Part shown: positions 55,105 to 63,280 of the stretch, piece by piece
How the letters are laid out: the number at the start of each line of letters is the position of its first letter
How positions within the stretch are numbered: the stretch's first letter is position 1
Assembly: GCF_900096945.1 (NCBI RefSeq)
Contig: NZ_FMKA01000001.1
Coordinates: forward strand, 186,001-250,000
Reading direction: 5' to 3'
DNA length: 64,000 bases
DNA from: Anaerobium acetethylicum
Lineage (GTDB): Bacteria; Bacillota; Clostridia; Lachnospirales; Lachnospiraceae
The notes under the pieces: generated by a model
The model's database searches: none
Seen by the model: the letters and a program-made list of their open reading frames with translations, nothing else
Told to the model about the DNA's origin: nothing
Made by a program: the position numbers and the translations under genes

Positions 55105-57732
55105 ATGAAAAATAGAAGAGTTGAACTGCTGGCTCCGGCTGGCTCCTACGAAAGTTTTGTCGCTGCTATAAATGCAGGCGCCGATGCCGTCTATATAGGC
55201 GGAAGCATGTTCGGAGCCAGGGCGAACGCAAATAATCTGGATGAGGAAGCCATGCTGAAGGCAATTGATTATGCCCATATTCACGGACGAAGCCTCTACC
55301 TTACCGTAAATACCCTTTTAAAGAATAGCGAGCTTGAAGATGAACTGATCAGATATCTCGAAAAATTTTATGAACAGGGCCTTGATGCGGTAATCGTACA
55401 GGACGTAGGCGTGCTGCGTAAAATCAGAAATCATTTTCCTGACCTGCCCGTACATGCCAGCACTCAGATGACGATAACCGGTCCCGACGGGGCAAAGCTC
55501 ATGGAGGATCTCGGCCTCACCAGAGTCGTGACCGCCAGGGAACTGTCATTAGAAGAGATCCGGGAAATCCATCATAAAAGCAGCGTTGAAATTGAAAGCT
55601 TTGTACACGGTGCCCTCTGTTACTGCTATTCAGGCCAGTGCCTCTACAGCAGCCTCGTCGGGGGAAGGAGCGGAAACAGGGGAAGATGCGCCCAGCCCTG
55701 CAGGCTCCCTTATGATGTGCTGAAAGAAGGGAAATCCATAAACAGCCATGACGAGCATTATGTCCTGAGTCCTAAGGATATGTGCACCCTTGATATCATC
55801 CCTGATATGATCGAAGCCGGAATCTTTTCATTTAAGATTGAAGGACGCATGAAAAAACCGGAGTATGTGGCAGGCGTCGTCAGCATCTACAGAAAATACA
55901 TCGACCTGTATCTGCAAAACGGCCGTAAAGGCTACAAAGTTGACCAGGACGACAGAAATATGCTTATGGACCTTTATAACCGGGGAGGTTTTACAAACGG
56001 CTATTACGGGCAGCATAACGGCAGACAGATGATTTCTCTCTCAAAACCAAATCATTTCGGTGTTCCTGTGGGAAAAATAACAGAAAAGGCTAAAGGAAAG
56101 CTCAGGATTGCCTTAACCGAAGCGATAAACAGCCAGGATGTGCTTGAAATACAGAAAGCACCGGGGGGCTCCGATACAGGCAGGGGACGTTCCGGCTCCG
56201 GGAGCCGTTATGAAAAAAATCCGAATTCTGCAAACAGAAAATACAATTCGTCGAAAAAGGATTTGCAATCCAGGTCTTTCGGCAATGACAGGGGACGCGC
56301 ATCAAATCTGCAGGTCAATGACGGTTCGGCCGGGAAGCCCGAAGAATTCACAGTTAAAAACAGTGCTTCTGCAGGGTCCTCCATTTTCATACCAGTATAC
56401 AATGAACATGCATTTTCAATCGGCCAGACAGTATACCGCACCAGAAACGAGGCTCTGCTTCTCGATCTGAGAAAACGTTTTATAGAGCCTGAAGTCAAAG
56501 AAGCAATCAGCGGGAGACTAATGCTCAGTCCGGGCCTTCCTGCCGAGCTGTCGGTCTCCATGGGCGGCACGGATGTAACTATTTCCGGACAGGTGGTGGA
56601 GACAGCACTCAGCCTGCCTGTCGACGAAAATAAGATCAGAAAGCAGATCATGAAAACTGGCAGCACGCCCTTTGTTTTTTCAGTTCTGGAAACAGACATA
56701 GAGAAACACAGCTTCATACCAATACAGGCATTGAATGAGCTCAGAAGAAACGCATTGGATACGCTGCAGGATGTACTCCTGAAAAACTACAGAAGGAAGC
56801 CGGAAACAGGCATGGATCCATATGATTCCGGCATTTCAATGGCTGGGGCACGCCAGGCGCTGTTTGAACAGGAATCTTCTCCGGGCGGAATGGAGCTGAA
56901 TGCCTATATAGAGCAGGAGCCATACTTCGACGAACTCTTAAGCCTTCCGGAAATCAAAAATATATACATTGATGCGCTTATCCTCATAGAAGGCTTCAAG
57001 GATTCAGCCAGAAGATTTGCAGACGAAAAGCTCAGCAGATTTGCAGAAATGTGCCATCAGCAGGGCAAGGGATGTTTTCTGGTCCTTCCTCATATATTCA
57101 GAAAGGACATCAGAGAATTGTTCGAAGCTCATGCTGTTGTCATAAATGCATCCGGAATAGACGGCTTTCTGATTAAGAATATTGAAGAATTTGCATTTCT
57201 TCGTGAAAACGGATTTCATCAGACCGTCATTGCCGACCACAACCTGTACTCCTTTAACAGGGAAGCTGTTGATTTCTGGCACGAATCAGGAATCAGCCAT
57301 GATACAGCGCCTGTGGAACTGAACAGCAGAGAATTGAAGGAAAGAGGCTGCAATAACAGCGAGCTTATCGTATACGGCTATCTTCCCATGATGGTGTCGG
57401 CCCAGTGTGTGAAAAAGACTACACAAGGCTGCGACCATACTCCGGGAGAACTTTATCTGAAGGACAGATACCAGAAGGACTTCTGTGTCAGGAACCAGTG
57501 CGGCTGCTGCTATAATACAATATACAACTGCCAGCCGCTAGTGCTGATAGACAATGACAGGGAAATCCGGAGCCTGCATCCCAGAGGGCTGAGGCTCAAC
57601 TTCACAATTGAACCCTCCGGCTCCGTAAAAGAGATTGCCCAGGCCTTTATAGACAGATTTATATATGACAGAAAACCTCATGCAGCCTTCGACAATTTTA
57701 CAAGAGGGCACTTCAAAAGAGGAATTGAGTAG
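55105..57732 (+). CDS. U32 family peptidase with C-terminal DUF3656-like region
   Basis: The 875-residue protein starts with a peptidase U32 domain (ELLAPAGSYESFVAAINAGADAVYIGG; signature ESFVHGALCYCYSGQC about 164-179, and GNRGRCAQPCR). It has a long C-terminal part with a Cys-rich segment near the end (CVRNQCGCCYN). U32 proteins include collagenase-like proteases and tRNA/ubiquinone hydroxylation partners (TrhP/RlhA), so the exact role is uncertain. A Ser/Arg/Asn-rich low-complexity insertion (about 352-425) interrupts the middle and is not a known part of the family. Confidence 0.9.
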   Translation: MKNRRVELLAPAGSYESFVAAINAGADAVYIGGSMFGARANANNLDEEAMLKAIDYAHIHGRSLYLTVNTLLKNSELEDELIRYLEKFYEQGLDAVIVQDVGVLRKIRNHFPDLPVHASTQMTITGPDGAKLMEDLGLTRVVTARELSLEEIREIHHKSSVEIESFVHGALCYCYSGQCLYSSLVGGRSGNRGRCAQPCRLPYDVLKEGKSINSHDEHYVLSPKDMCTLDIIPDMIEAGIFSFKIEGRMKKPEYVAGVVSIYRKYIDLYLQNGRKGYKVDQDDRNMLMDLYNRGGFTNGYYGQHNGRQMISLSKPNHFGVPVGKITEKAKGKLRIALTEAINSQDVLEIQKAPGGSDTGRGRSGSGSRYEKNPNSANRKYNSSKKDLQSRSFGNDRGRASNLQVNDGSAGKPEEFTVKNSASAGSSIFIPVYNEHAFSIGQTVYRTRNEALLLDLRKRFIEPEVKEAISGRLMLSPGLPAELSVSMGGTDVTISGQVVETALSLPVDENKIRKQIMKTGSTPFVFSVLETDIEKHSFIPIQALNELRRNALDTLQDVLLKNYRRKPETGMDPYDSGISMAGARQALFEQESSPGGMELNAYIEQEPYFDELLSLPEIKNIYIDALILIEGFKDSARRFADEKLSRFAEMCHQQGKGCFLVLPHIFRKDIRELFEAHAVVINASGIDGFLIKNIEEFAFLRENGFHQTVIADHNLYSFNREAVDFWHESGISHDTAPVELNSRELKERGCNNSELIVYGYLPMMVSAQCVKKTTQGCDHTPGELYLKDRYQKDFCVRNQCGCCYNTIYNCQPLVLIDNDREIRSLHPRGLRLNFTIEPSGSVKEIAQAFIDRFIYDRKPHAAFDNFTRGHFKRGIE

Positions 57733-57740
57733 GTGATGAA

Positions 57741-59096
57741 TTGACTAACGTAATAGTGGAATTATCGAAATATATCATGATTATCCTGATTGCAGTGTAT
57801 ACGTTCCTTTGTTTCACTGTCTTTAAAAATCATACAGAAGAAAAAAAAACATCGATTTTCAGGAGGCAGAACGGATTTATGTTTTCCATCCACCTGATCG
57901 CGTATCTTGTTATTTTCCTGAAAACCGGAAGTACCAGGGCCCTTCTGTTATACGCAGCCCAGGCCGTGTTCCTGATTGGCGTAATAGCGCTTTATAGCGT
58001 GCTTTATCCAAAAGCGTCAAGGCTGATCACAAATAACATGTGCATGCTGATGTCGGTAAGCTTCATTATCCTGACACGGCTCTCCTTTGAAAAGTCCGTG
58101 AAGCAGTTCACAATCATGGCGGCTGCGATGGCAGCCGCACTCGTAATACCATTTATTATCAGCAGAGTGACGTTCCTGAAGAAGCTTGGGTGGATTTATG
58201 CGGTAACAGGAATTGCACTCCTGTCATCCGTCCTGGTGGCCGGAAAGGTTGTGTTCGGCGCAAAGCTCTCGCTTACAATAGGCGGTTTCTCCATTCAGCC
58301 ATCAGAATTCGTCAAAATCATCTTCGTTTTCTGTGTTGCATCAATGCTTTATGAATCAACTGAAATGGAACAGCTGATCAAGGCAACAGCCATAGCGGGA
58401 TTGCATGTCCTGATTCTTGTGGTTTCAAGAGATCTGGGCGGCGCCCTGATTCTTTTTGTTGTTTACCTGATTATGCTGTATGTCGCATCCAGAAGGCTCC
58501 TTTACCTGGTCGGCGGGTTTTCTGCCGGCTGTATGGCGGCTGTGGCGGCATATTTCCTTTTCAGCCACGTGCGGGTACGTGTACTGGCATGGAGCGACCC
58601 CTGGAGATATATTGAAAATGAAGGGTACCAGATTACCCAGTCGCTTTTTGCAATTGGCACCGGAGGGTGGTTCGGTATGGGCCTTTTCCAGGGCATGCCC
58701 AATAAAATACCCGTGGTGGAGCATGATTTTGTGTTCTCTGCCATTTCAGAAGAAATGGGCGCATTTTTTGCGCTCTGCCTGATTCTGATCTGTGTCAGCT
58801 GCTTTATCATGTTTCTGAACATTGCCATGCAGATCAGGGAACCCTTTTCAAGACTTGTGGCGCTTGGACTGGGGATTGCATACGGATTTCAGGTATTTCT
58901 GACAATCGGAGGGGTCACTAAATTTATTCCCTCCACAGGAGTGACGCTCCCGCTTGTAAGTTACGGAGGCAGTTCGGTTTTCAGCACCCTTATTATGTTC
59001 GCAATCATACAGGGGCTGTATATTTTAAGACAGAATGAGGATGGTAGCATTGATAGGCAAAAACAAAAAAGGAATAAAAAAACAAAACAGCAGTAA
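57741..59096 (+). CDS. FtsW/RodA/SpoVE family glycosyltransferase
   Basis: This 451-residue SEDS-family membrane protein polymerises lipid II in partnership with a class B penicillin-binding protein. About ten hydrophobic helices are seen, with the family segments IQPSEFVKI, RDLGGALILF, QSLFAIGTGGWFGMGLFQG, IPVVEHDFVFSAISEEMG and LPLVSYGGSS. TTG 57741 is the start with AGGTGAT five bases upstream. Its stop overlaps the following PBP gene, so the SEDS-bPBP pair is coupled. Division or elongation assignment is not possible from sequence. Confidence 0.93.
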   Translation: MTNVIVELSKYIMIILIAVYTFLCFTVFKNHTEEKKTSIFRRQNGFMFSIHLIAYLVIFLKTGSTRALLLYAAQAVFLIGVIALYSVLYPKASRLITNNMCMLMSVSFIILTRLSFEKSVKQFTIMAAAMAAALVIPFIISRVTFLKKLGWIYAVTGIALLSSVLVAGKVVFGAKLSLTIGGFSIQPSEFVKIIFVFCVASMLYESTEMEQLIKATAIAGLHVLILVVSRDLGGALILFVVYLIMLYVASRRLLYLVGGFSAGCMAAVAAYFLFSHVRVRVLAWSDPWRYIENEGYQITQSLFAIGTGGWFGMGLFQGMPNKIPVVEHDFVFSAISEEMGAFFALCLILICVSCFIMFLNIAMQIREPFSRLVALGLGIAYGFQVFLTIGGVTKFIPSTGVTLPLVSYGGSSVFSTLIMFAIIQGLYILRQNEDGSIDRQKQKRNKKTKQQ

Positions 59097-60558
59097 GAAC
59101 CCCATTCCGCCAGCGGCGCAACCAAAGCAGGACAGGAGTGGAACGAACGGAAAACAAAAGGACAGGAACCGCGAACTTGTGCTCGTCACCTATATATTTA
59201 CAGGCCTGTTTCTTATGCTTATGGGGTATTTCATATATTTCAACTGGTTCCAAAGCAGCGATGTCATTAACAGCCCTTACAATGCCCGTCAGGATACTTT
59301 TTCAGACAGGATAGTCCGGGGCAGCATACTTTCAGATGACGGAGATGTGCTGGCAGAAACCCTCACAGACAGTGACGGGAAAGAGACAAGGAATTATCCC
59401 TACGGGGAAATCTTTTCACATATCGCAGGCTATTCCACGAAAGGGAAATCGGGAATCGAATCTTTGGCAAACTTCAGCCTTCTGCGGTCCAATTCCTTCA
59501 TTCTTGAAAGAATAGCGAATGAAATCAAAGGTGAAAAGAATATTGGCGACAATGTTGTTACAACCCTTGATACGGAACTCCAGCAGGCCGCCTGGAATGC
59601 ACTGGGAGGTTATGACGGAGCTGTCATTGTAATGGAACCGGATACCGGAAAAATCCTGGCCATGGTTTCTAAACCGGATTTTGATCCCAACCGGATAAAC
59701 GAGCTGTGGGACACGCTTCAGACCGACGAAGACGGCAGTGTCCTGCTTAACAGGGCAACCCAGGGATTATACCCTCCTGGATCCATATATAAGATTTTGA
59801 CCACTCTGGAATACATCAGGGAAAATCCTGATTATGAGGCGTATTCCTTTGACTGCAGCGGAAGCCTTACTGTCGAAGGAAGCAGGATAAACTGCTATCA
59901 CAACAAGGCTCACGGCCTGGAAGATCTGACTGCGGCATTCTCCAATTCCTGCAATTCCGCTTATGCGGATCTCGGGCTCCTCCTGGACAAAAAGATGTTT
60001 GTTAAACTCTGCAACAGCTTCCTGTTCAACGACACGCTTCCCTACGAGCTCCCATTCAGCAAGAGCAGCTTCGTGCTGTCAGCAGACGCTTCTGTAGAAG
60101 AGACGATGCAAACAGCAATCGGACAGGGTGAAACCCTTGTGTCTCCGCTGCATATGGCACTGATTACCTCAGCTGTCGCAAATGACGGAATTCTTATGAA
60201 ACCCTTCCTGATCGACCGCATAGAAAATTACGCAGGCGATCTGGTTAAGCAATATGCACCAGCGAAAGAAAAGCAGCTTATGACCCCGGAAGAAGCCGGA
60301 ATCATGACCGGAATGATGCAGAGCGTGGTGACCTCGGGTACAGGCATAAAACTAAACGGTCTGTCCTATACGGTAGCAGGCAAGACCGGATCTGCAGAAT
60401 ACAGTAATGAGAAGGGCGAAAGCCACGCATGGTTTGTCGGCTTTTCATCGGTAGAAAATCCCGAAATAGTAGTCAGCATCATTGTTGAAGGCGCCGGGGC
60501 CGGCAGCGAATATGCGGTTCCAATCGCCCGCAAAATCCTCGACGCATACTACAATTGA
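59050..60558 (+). CDS. Class B penicillin-binding protein (transpeptidase)
   Basis: The 502-residue peptidoglycan transpeptidase has a cytoplasmic Lys-rich N tail, one membrane helix (about 42-62), a short pedestal and a penicillin-binding domain. Active-site motifs are SxxK at Ser245 (PGSIYK), SCN at 300-302 and KTG at 445-447. It resembles PbpA rather than the larger PBP2x types, and its pairing with the RodA/FtsW gene suggests one synthase complex. TTG 59050 follows GAGGATGG; ATG 59035 or 59041 is possible but lacks a site. Confidence 0.92.
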   Translation: MIGKNKKGIKKQNSSKNPIPPAAQPKQDRSGTNGKQKDRNRELVLVTYIFTGLFLMLMGYFIYFNWFQSSDVINSPYNARQDTFSDRIVRGSILSDDGDVLAETLTDSDGKETRNYPYGEIFSHIAGYSTKGKSGIESLANFSLLRSNSFILERIANEIKGEKNIGDNVVTTLDTELQQAAWNALGGYDGAVIVMEPDTGKILAMVSKPDFDPNRINELWDTLQTDEDGSVLLNRATQGLYPPGSIYKILTTLEYIRENPDYEAYSFDCSGSLTVEGSRINCYHNKAHGLEDLTAAFSNSCNSAYADLGLLLDKKMFVKLCNSFLFNDTLPYELPFSKSSFVLSADASVEETMQTAIGQGETLVSPLHMALITSAVANDGILMKPFLIDRIENYAGDLVKQYAPAKEKQLMTPEEAGIMTGMMQSVVTSGTGIKLNGLSYTVAGKTGSAEYSNEKGESHAWFVGFSSVENPEIVVSIIVEGAGAGSEYAVPIARKILDAYYN

Positions 60559-60635
60559 CTTGCAAGAACATAAAAAAAGAGATATACTAGAATGAGTCAA
60601 AAATGACACACCAGTTATAAGCAGGAGGGATTGCA

Positions 60636-61088
60636 TTGATTGAAGCAACGAGCTGTGGAGGTGTGGTTATATTTCGGGGTAAAATATTGCTCTTATATAA
60701 AAATTATAAGAATAAGTATGAAGGCTGGGTTCTGCCGAAAGGTACAGTTGAAGTCGGCGAGGATTACAAAGACACAGCGGCCAGAGAGGTACTTGAGGAA
60801 ACAGGTGTAGCTGCATCAATCATCAAGTATATTGGCAAGAGCCAGTATTCATTTAATATACCGGAAGATACTGTCGATAAGGATGTACATTGGTATCTCA
60901 TGATGGCAGATAGTTACTACAGCAAACCACAACGCGAAGAATATTTCGAGGATTCAGGCTATTACAAGTATCACGAAGCCTATCATCTTCTGAAGTTCGC
61001 AAACGAAAGACAGATATTAGAAAAAGCATATTCGGAGTATTTAGACCTGAAAAAGAGCAACCTTTGGGGAAACCATAAATATTTCTAG
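60636..61088 (+). CDS. NUDIX hydrolase
   Basis: The 150-residue protein has the full NUDIX box, G-x5-E-x7-REVLEETGV (about 36-58). It resembles MutT/Ap4A-type hydrolases of the YfcD group, and the WVLPKGTVEVGED phrase is typical. The substrate, a nucleoside diphosphate linked compound, is not known. TTG 60636 is the start with GCAGGAGGG upstream. A perfect terminator follows, then a foldback repeat. Confidence 0.92.
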   Translation: MIEATSCGGVVIFRGKILLLYKNYKNKYEGWVLPKGTVEVGEDYKDTAAREVLEETGVAASIIKYIGKSQYSFNIPEDTVDKDVHWYLMMADSYYSKPQREEYFEDSGYYKYHEAYHLLKFANERQILEKAYSEYLDLKKSNLWGNHKYF

Positions 61089-61092
61089 AAGC

Positions 61093-61120
61093 AGCACCAG
61101 ACATTGTCTGGTGCTTTTTT
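61093..61120 (+). terminator. Intrinsic terminator
   Basis: AGCACCAGACA and TGTCTGGTGCT (sharing a two-base loop) form a near-perfect stem followed by six T residues. Confidence 0.92.
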
Positions 61121-61134
61121 AATTCATAAGAGCG

Positions 61135-61396
61135 GAATGTCAAAAGCCCATTTACAAAATAGAATCCGTCAATTTGCACAAGTTTTAATAAGGAAGACGT
61201 GATGCAAAACATGTTCATTCGCAGCTCGCTCTCGCTTAGATGAAGACGTAGTGGTACGTAGGGCCGCAGAATACGCGACCCAAGTACCAACGTCTTCATA
61301 AAGCTGCTCATTGAGCCATGTTTTGTATCACTGCGTGATAAATGGCGAATGTGCAAATTGACGAAGCCGAACGTTAGAAGAGGGCTTTTGACATTC
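61135..61396 (+). repeat. Foldback repeat, copy 3 (full length)
   Basis: The 262-base element has perfect 15-base terminal inverted repeats, GAATGTCAAAAGCCC and GGGCTTTTGACATTC. The inner palindrome matches copy 2 (tip GGTAC..GGCCGC, ATGAAGACGT/ACGTCTTCAT, TCAATTTGCACA/TGTGCAAATTGA). It has no coding capacity. It lies between the NUDIX terminator and the yneA control region, in the same orientation as copies 1 and 2. Confidence 0.9.
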
Positions 61397-61486
61397 TAGT
61401 CTTCATTTCTTATGAATTAAAAAGCGCCGCGCAGGATGTAACGCCTTGCCTGTTATTTTTGATTGCTAAGACAAAATATCTACTTT

Positions 61487-61572
61487 CGAAAATATGTTCG
61501 ATTTTATCTTCAAAACGCATTGACAAACACACGTTCGATAGTTATAATATAACCATACAGAACATGTGTTCT
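61487..61572 (+). promoter_or_regulatory. SOS promoter with three LexA boxes
   Basis: A TTGACA (61520-61525) and TATAAT (61543-61548) promoter with a 17-base spacer carries LexA boxes at 61487-61500 (CGAAA-ATAT-GTTCG, one mismatch), 61524-61537 (CAAAC-ACAC-GTTCG, overlapping the -35 and spacer) and 61559-61572 (AGAAC-ATGT-GTTCT, a perfect palindrome near the start site). Confidence 0.88.
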
Positions 61573-61603
61573 TAAAATACGTTTGCATTATGGGGGTAAT
61601 GAT

Positions 61604-61912
61604 ATGGAAGAAAGAAAAACAGGTTTCGCATTCTTATTTACGGTTTGTCTTATTTTTACTTTTTCTGTCTTGTTTGGTGGCTTTTTCTCAAAAGCCGAGT
61701 CTGTACCGGGTTCAGGAAGCTCGTCTGATAAATGCTTCGTTAGTATCGAGATTGAGCCGGGAGACACCCTCTGGAGCATAGCGCAGGAATATGCAACGGA
61801 TGAATATGAATCTATAGAACATTATATCAGTGAGGTAAAAGACATCAATTCCCTTACTGGCGACAATATATGTGCCGGAGCTTTTTTAACACTTCCATAT
61901 TACGAAAATTAG
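61604..61912 (+). CDS. yneA: YneA-like SOS cell-division inhibitor (LysM)
   Basis: This 102-residue protein has the YneA layout: a short N tail, one membrane helix (about 7-29), an extracytoplasmic linker and a LysM domain (about 48-95, IEPGDTLWSIAQEY...INSLTGDNICAGAFLTLP). Bacillus YneA is induced by DNA damage and delays septation. Three LexA boxes upstream strongly support the same role here. ATG 61604 follows GGGGGT; the frame before it starts TTG at 61583. It stands alone. Confidence 0.88.
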   Translation: MEERKTGFAFLFTVCLIFTFSVLFGGFFSKAESVPGSGSSSDKCFVSIEIEPGDTLWSIAQEYATDEYESIEHYISEVKDINSLTGDNICAGAFLTLPYYEN

Positions 61913-61966
61913 AAGGCATGTCTCTTTTTGGCTTGTAAATATAAATGAAATGGTATAGTATAAATA

Positions 61967-61994
61967 ATTGAGGAATTCGAAAGAGTTCCTCAAT
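61967..61994 (+). other. 5'-terminal hairpin of the ddl transcript
   Basis: ATTGAGGAA and TTCCTCAAT pair around a short loop directly after an extended -10 box (TGGTATAGT, 61951-61959). Lack of a T run suggests a transcript-stabilising hairpin rather than a terminator. Confidence 0.4.
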
Positions 61995-62033
61995 AGCTAT
62001 CAATACATTTAAATTACAAAGGAGATCTTCTAA

Positions 62034-63098
62034 ATGAATATAGTAGTTTTAGCAGGCGGATTAAGTACGGAAAGAGATGTATCGCTCATTACCGGAACGA
62101 TGGTAAACAGAGCGCTTAAAAATAGAGGGCACAATACAATTTTGCTTGATGTTTTCTTGGGATATGGAGACGAAAACGATGATCTGAAAGATATATTCGA
62201 ACATACCGATGAAATATCGGAATTGACGAGCAGTATCTGCGAAATGGAACCTGATATCAAGCAGGTAAAGGCTATGAGAAAAGATAAATCCGACTGTTTC
62301 TTCGGACCAAACGTCCTTAACCTCTGTAAGATGGCTGACATTGTTTTTATGGCTTTACACGGCGAAAACGGCGAAAACGGAAAAATCCAGGCCGTATTCG
62401 ACCTGTTTGGAATCAAATATACTGGAACCGGATATCTGAGCAGCGCTATCGCGATGGACAAAGGCATTTCTAAGAAAATGTTTGTTGCTGCCGGAATACC
62501 TACTCCCGGAGGATTTACCTTAAAGAAAGACGGCAAAGGTACCGGAAACCAGAATTCCGAGCTTTCTTATCCTAGAGTTGTAAAACCATGCTGCGGCGGA
62601 TCCAGCATCGGAGTATACATGGTAAACACGGAAGACGAATATATCAAGGCTGTCGAATCGGCTTTCCAATACGAGGATGAAATAGTAGTGGAAGAATGCA
62701 TAAAAGGAAGAGAATTCTCAGTAGGTGTGATAAATGGAAAAGCCCTTCCTGTCATCGAAATTGCACCTGTGCAGGGATTCTATGACTATAAGAACAAATA
62801 TCAGGCCGGAAGCGCTATCGAAACATGTCCTGCAGAACTTTCAGATGATATCACTTCTAAAATGCAGCATTATGCAGAACAGGTATGTGAAGTACTCGGA
62901 CTTGATACCTATGCCAGAATGGATTTCCTTCTTGATGGCAATGATCATATGTACTGCCTGGAAGCAAACACGCTGCCTGGAATGACCCCTACAAGCCTGC
63001 TCCCCCAGGAGGCTAAGGTAGTCGGCATGTCTTTCGAGGATCTTTGCGAAAAAATCATCGAAGTTTCTTTTTTGAAATACGCGAAGGCTGATCAATAG
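62034..63098 (+). CDS. ddl: D-alanine-D-alanine ligase
   Basis: This ATP-grasp ligase makes D-Ala-D-Ala for peptidoglycan. The 354-residue protein has VVLAGGLSTERDVS at the start, then VFMALHGENGENGKIQ, PRVVKPCCGGSSIGV and the omega-loop tyrosine in FYDYKNKY. It ends with CLEANTLPGMTPTSLLPQEA. The tyrosine favours D-Ala as acceptor over D-Lac. AAGGAGAT supports the start. It precedes murF, the next step of the pathway. Confidence 0.97.
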   Translation: MNIVVLAGGLSTERDVSLITGTMVNRALKNRGHNTILLDVFLGYGDENDDLKDIFEHTDEISELTSSICEMEPDIKQVKAMRKDKSDCFFGPNVLNLCKMADIVFMALHGENGENGKIQAVFDLFGIKYTGTGYLSSAIAMDKGISKKMFVAAGIPTPGGFTLKKDGKGTGNQNSELSYPRVVKPCCGGSSIGVYMVNTEDEYIKAVESAFQYEDEIVVEECIKGREFSVGVINGKALPVIEIAPVQGFYDYKNKYQAGSAIETCPAELSDDITSKMQHYAEQVCEVLGLDTYARMDFLLDGNDHMYCLEANTLPGMTPTSLLPQEAKVVGMSFEDLCEKIIEVSFLKYAKADQ

Positions 63099-63128
63099 CA
63101 GTAAAATAAAGTAACTGTTCAGAAACCC

Positions 63129-63253
63129 TGTCTCGCAAGGCGTTTTTATGCTGAATTTGCATAAAAACCCGAGACATGCACGCTCCAAATTGCTGTTTTG
63201 CAATTTGTGCGCATCATATGTGACTATGAAGGACGTAGTCCTTAATAGTCACA
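63129..63253. repeat. Array of three hairpins including short repeat copy 2
   Basis: Three separate stems lie between ddl and murF: TGTCTCG/CGAGACA with inner GTTTTTATGC/GCATAAAAAC (63129-63176), CAAATTGC/GCAATTTG (about 63185-63207) and TGTGACTAT/ATAGTCACA with inner AGGAC/GTCCT (63219-63253). The third is the copy of the hairpin at 28234-28275. No T run follows any of them. Confidence 0.7.
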
Positions 63254-63280
63254 AAATAAATGATAAGAGGTATGAGAAGT

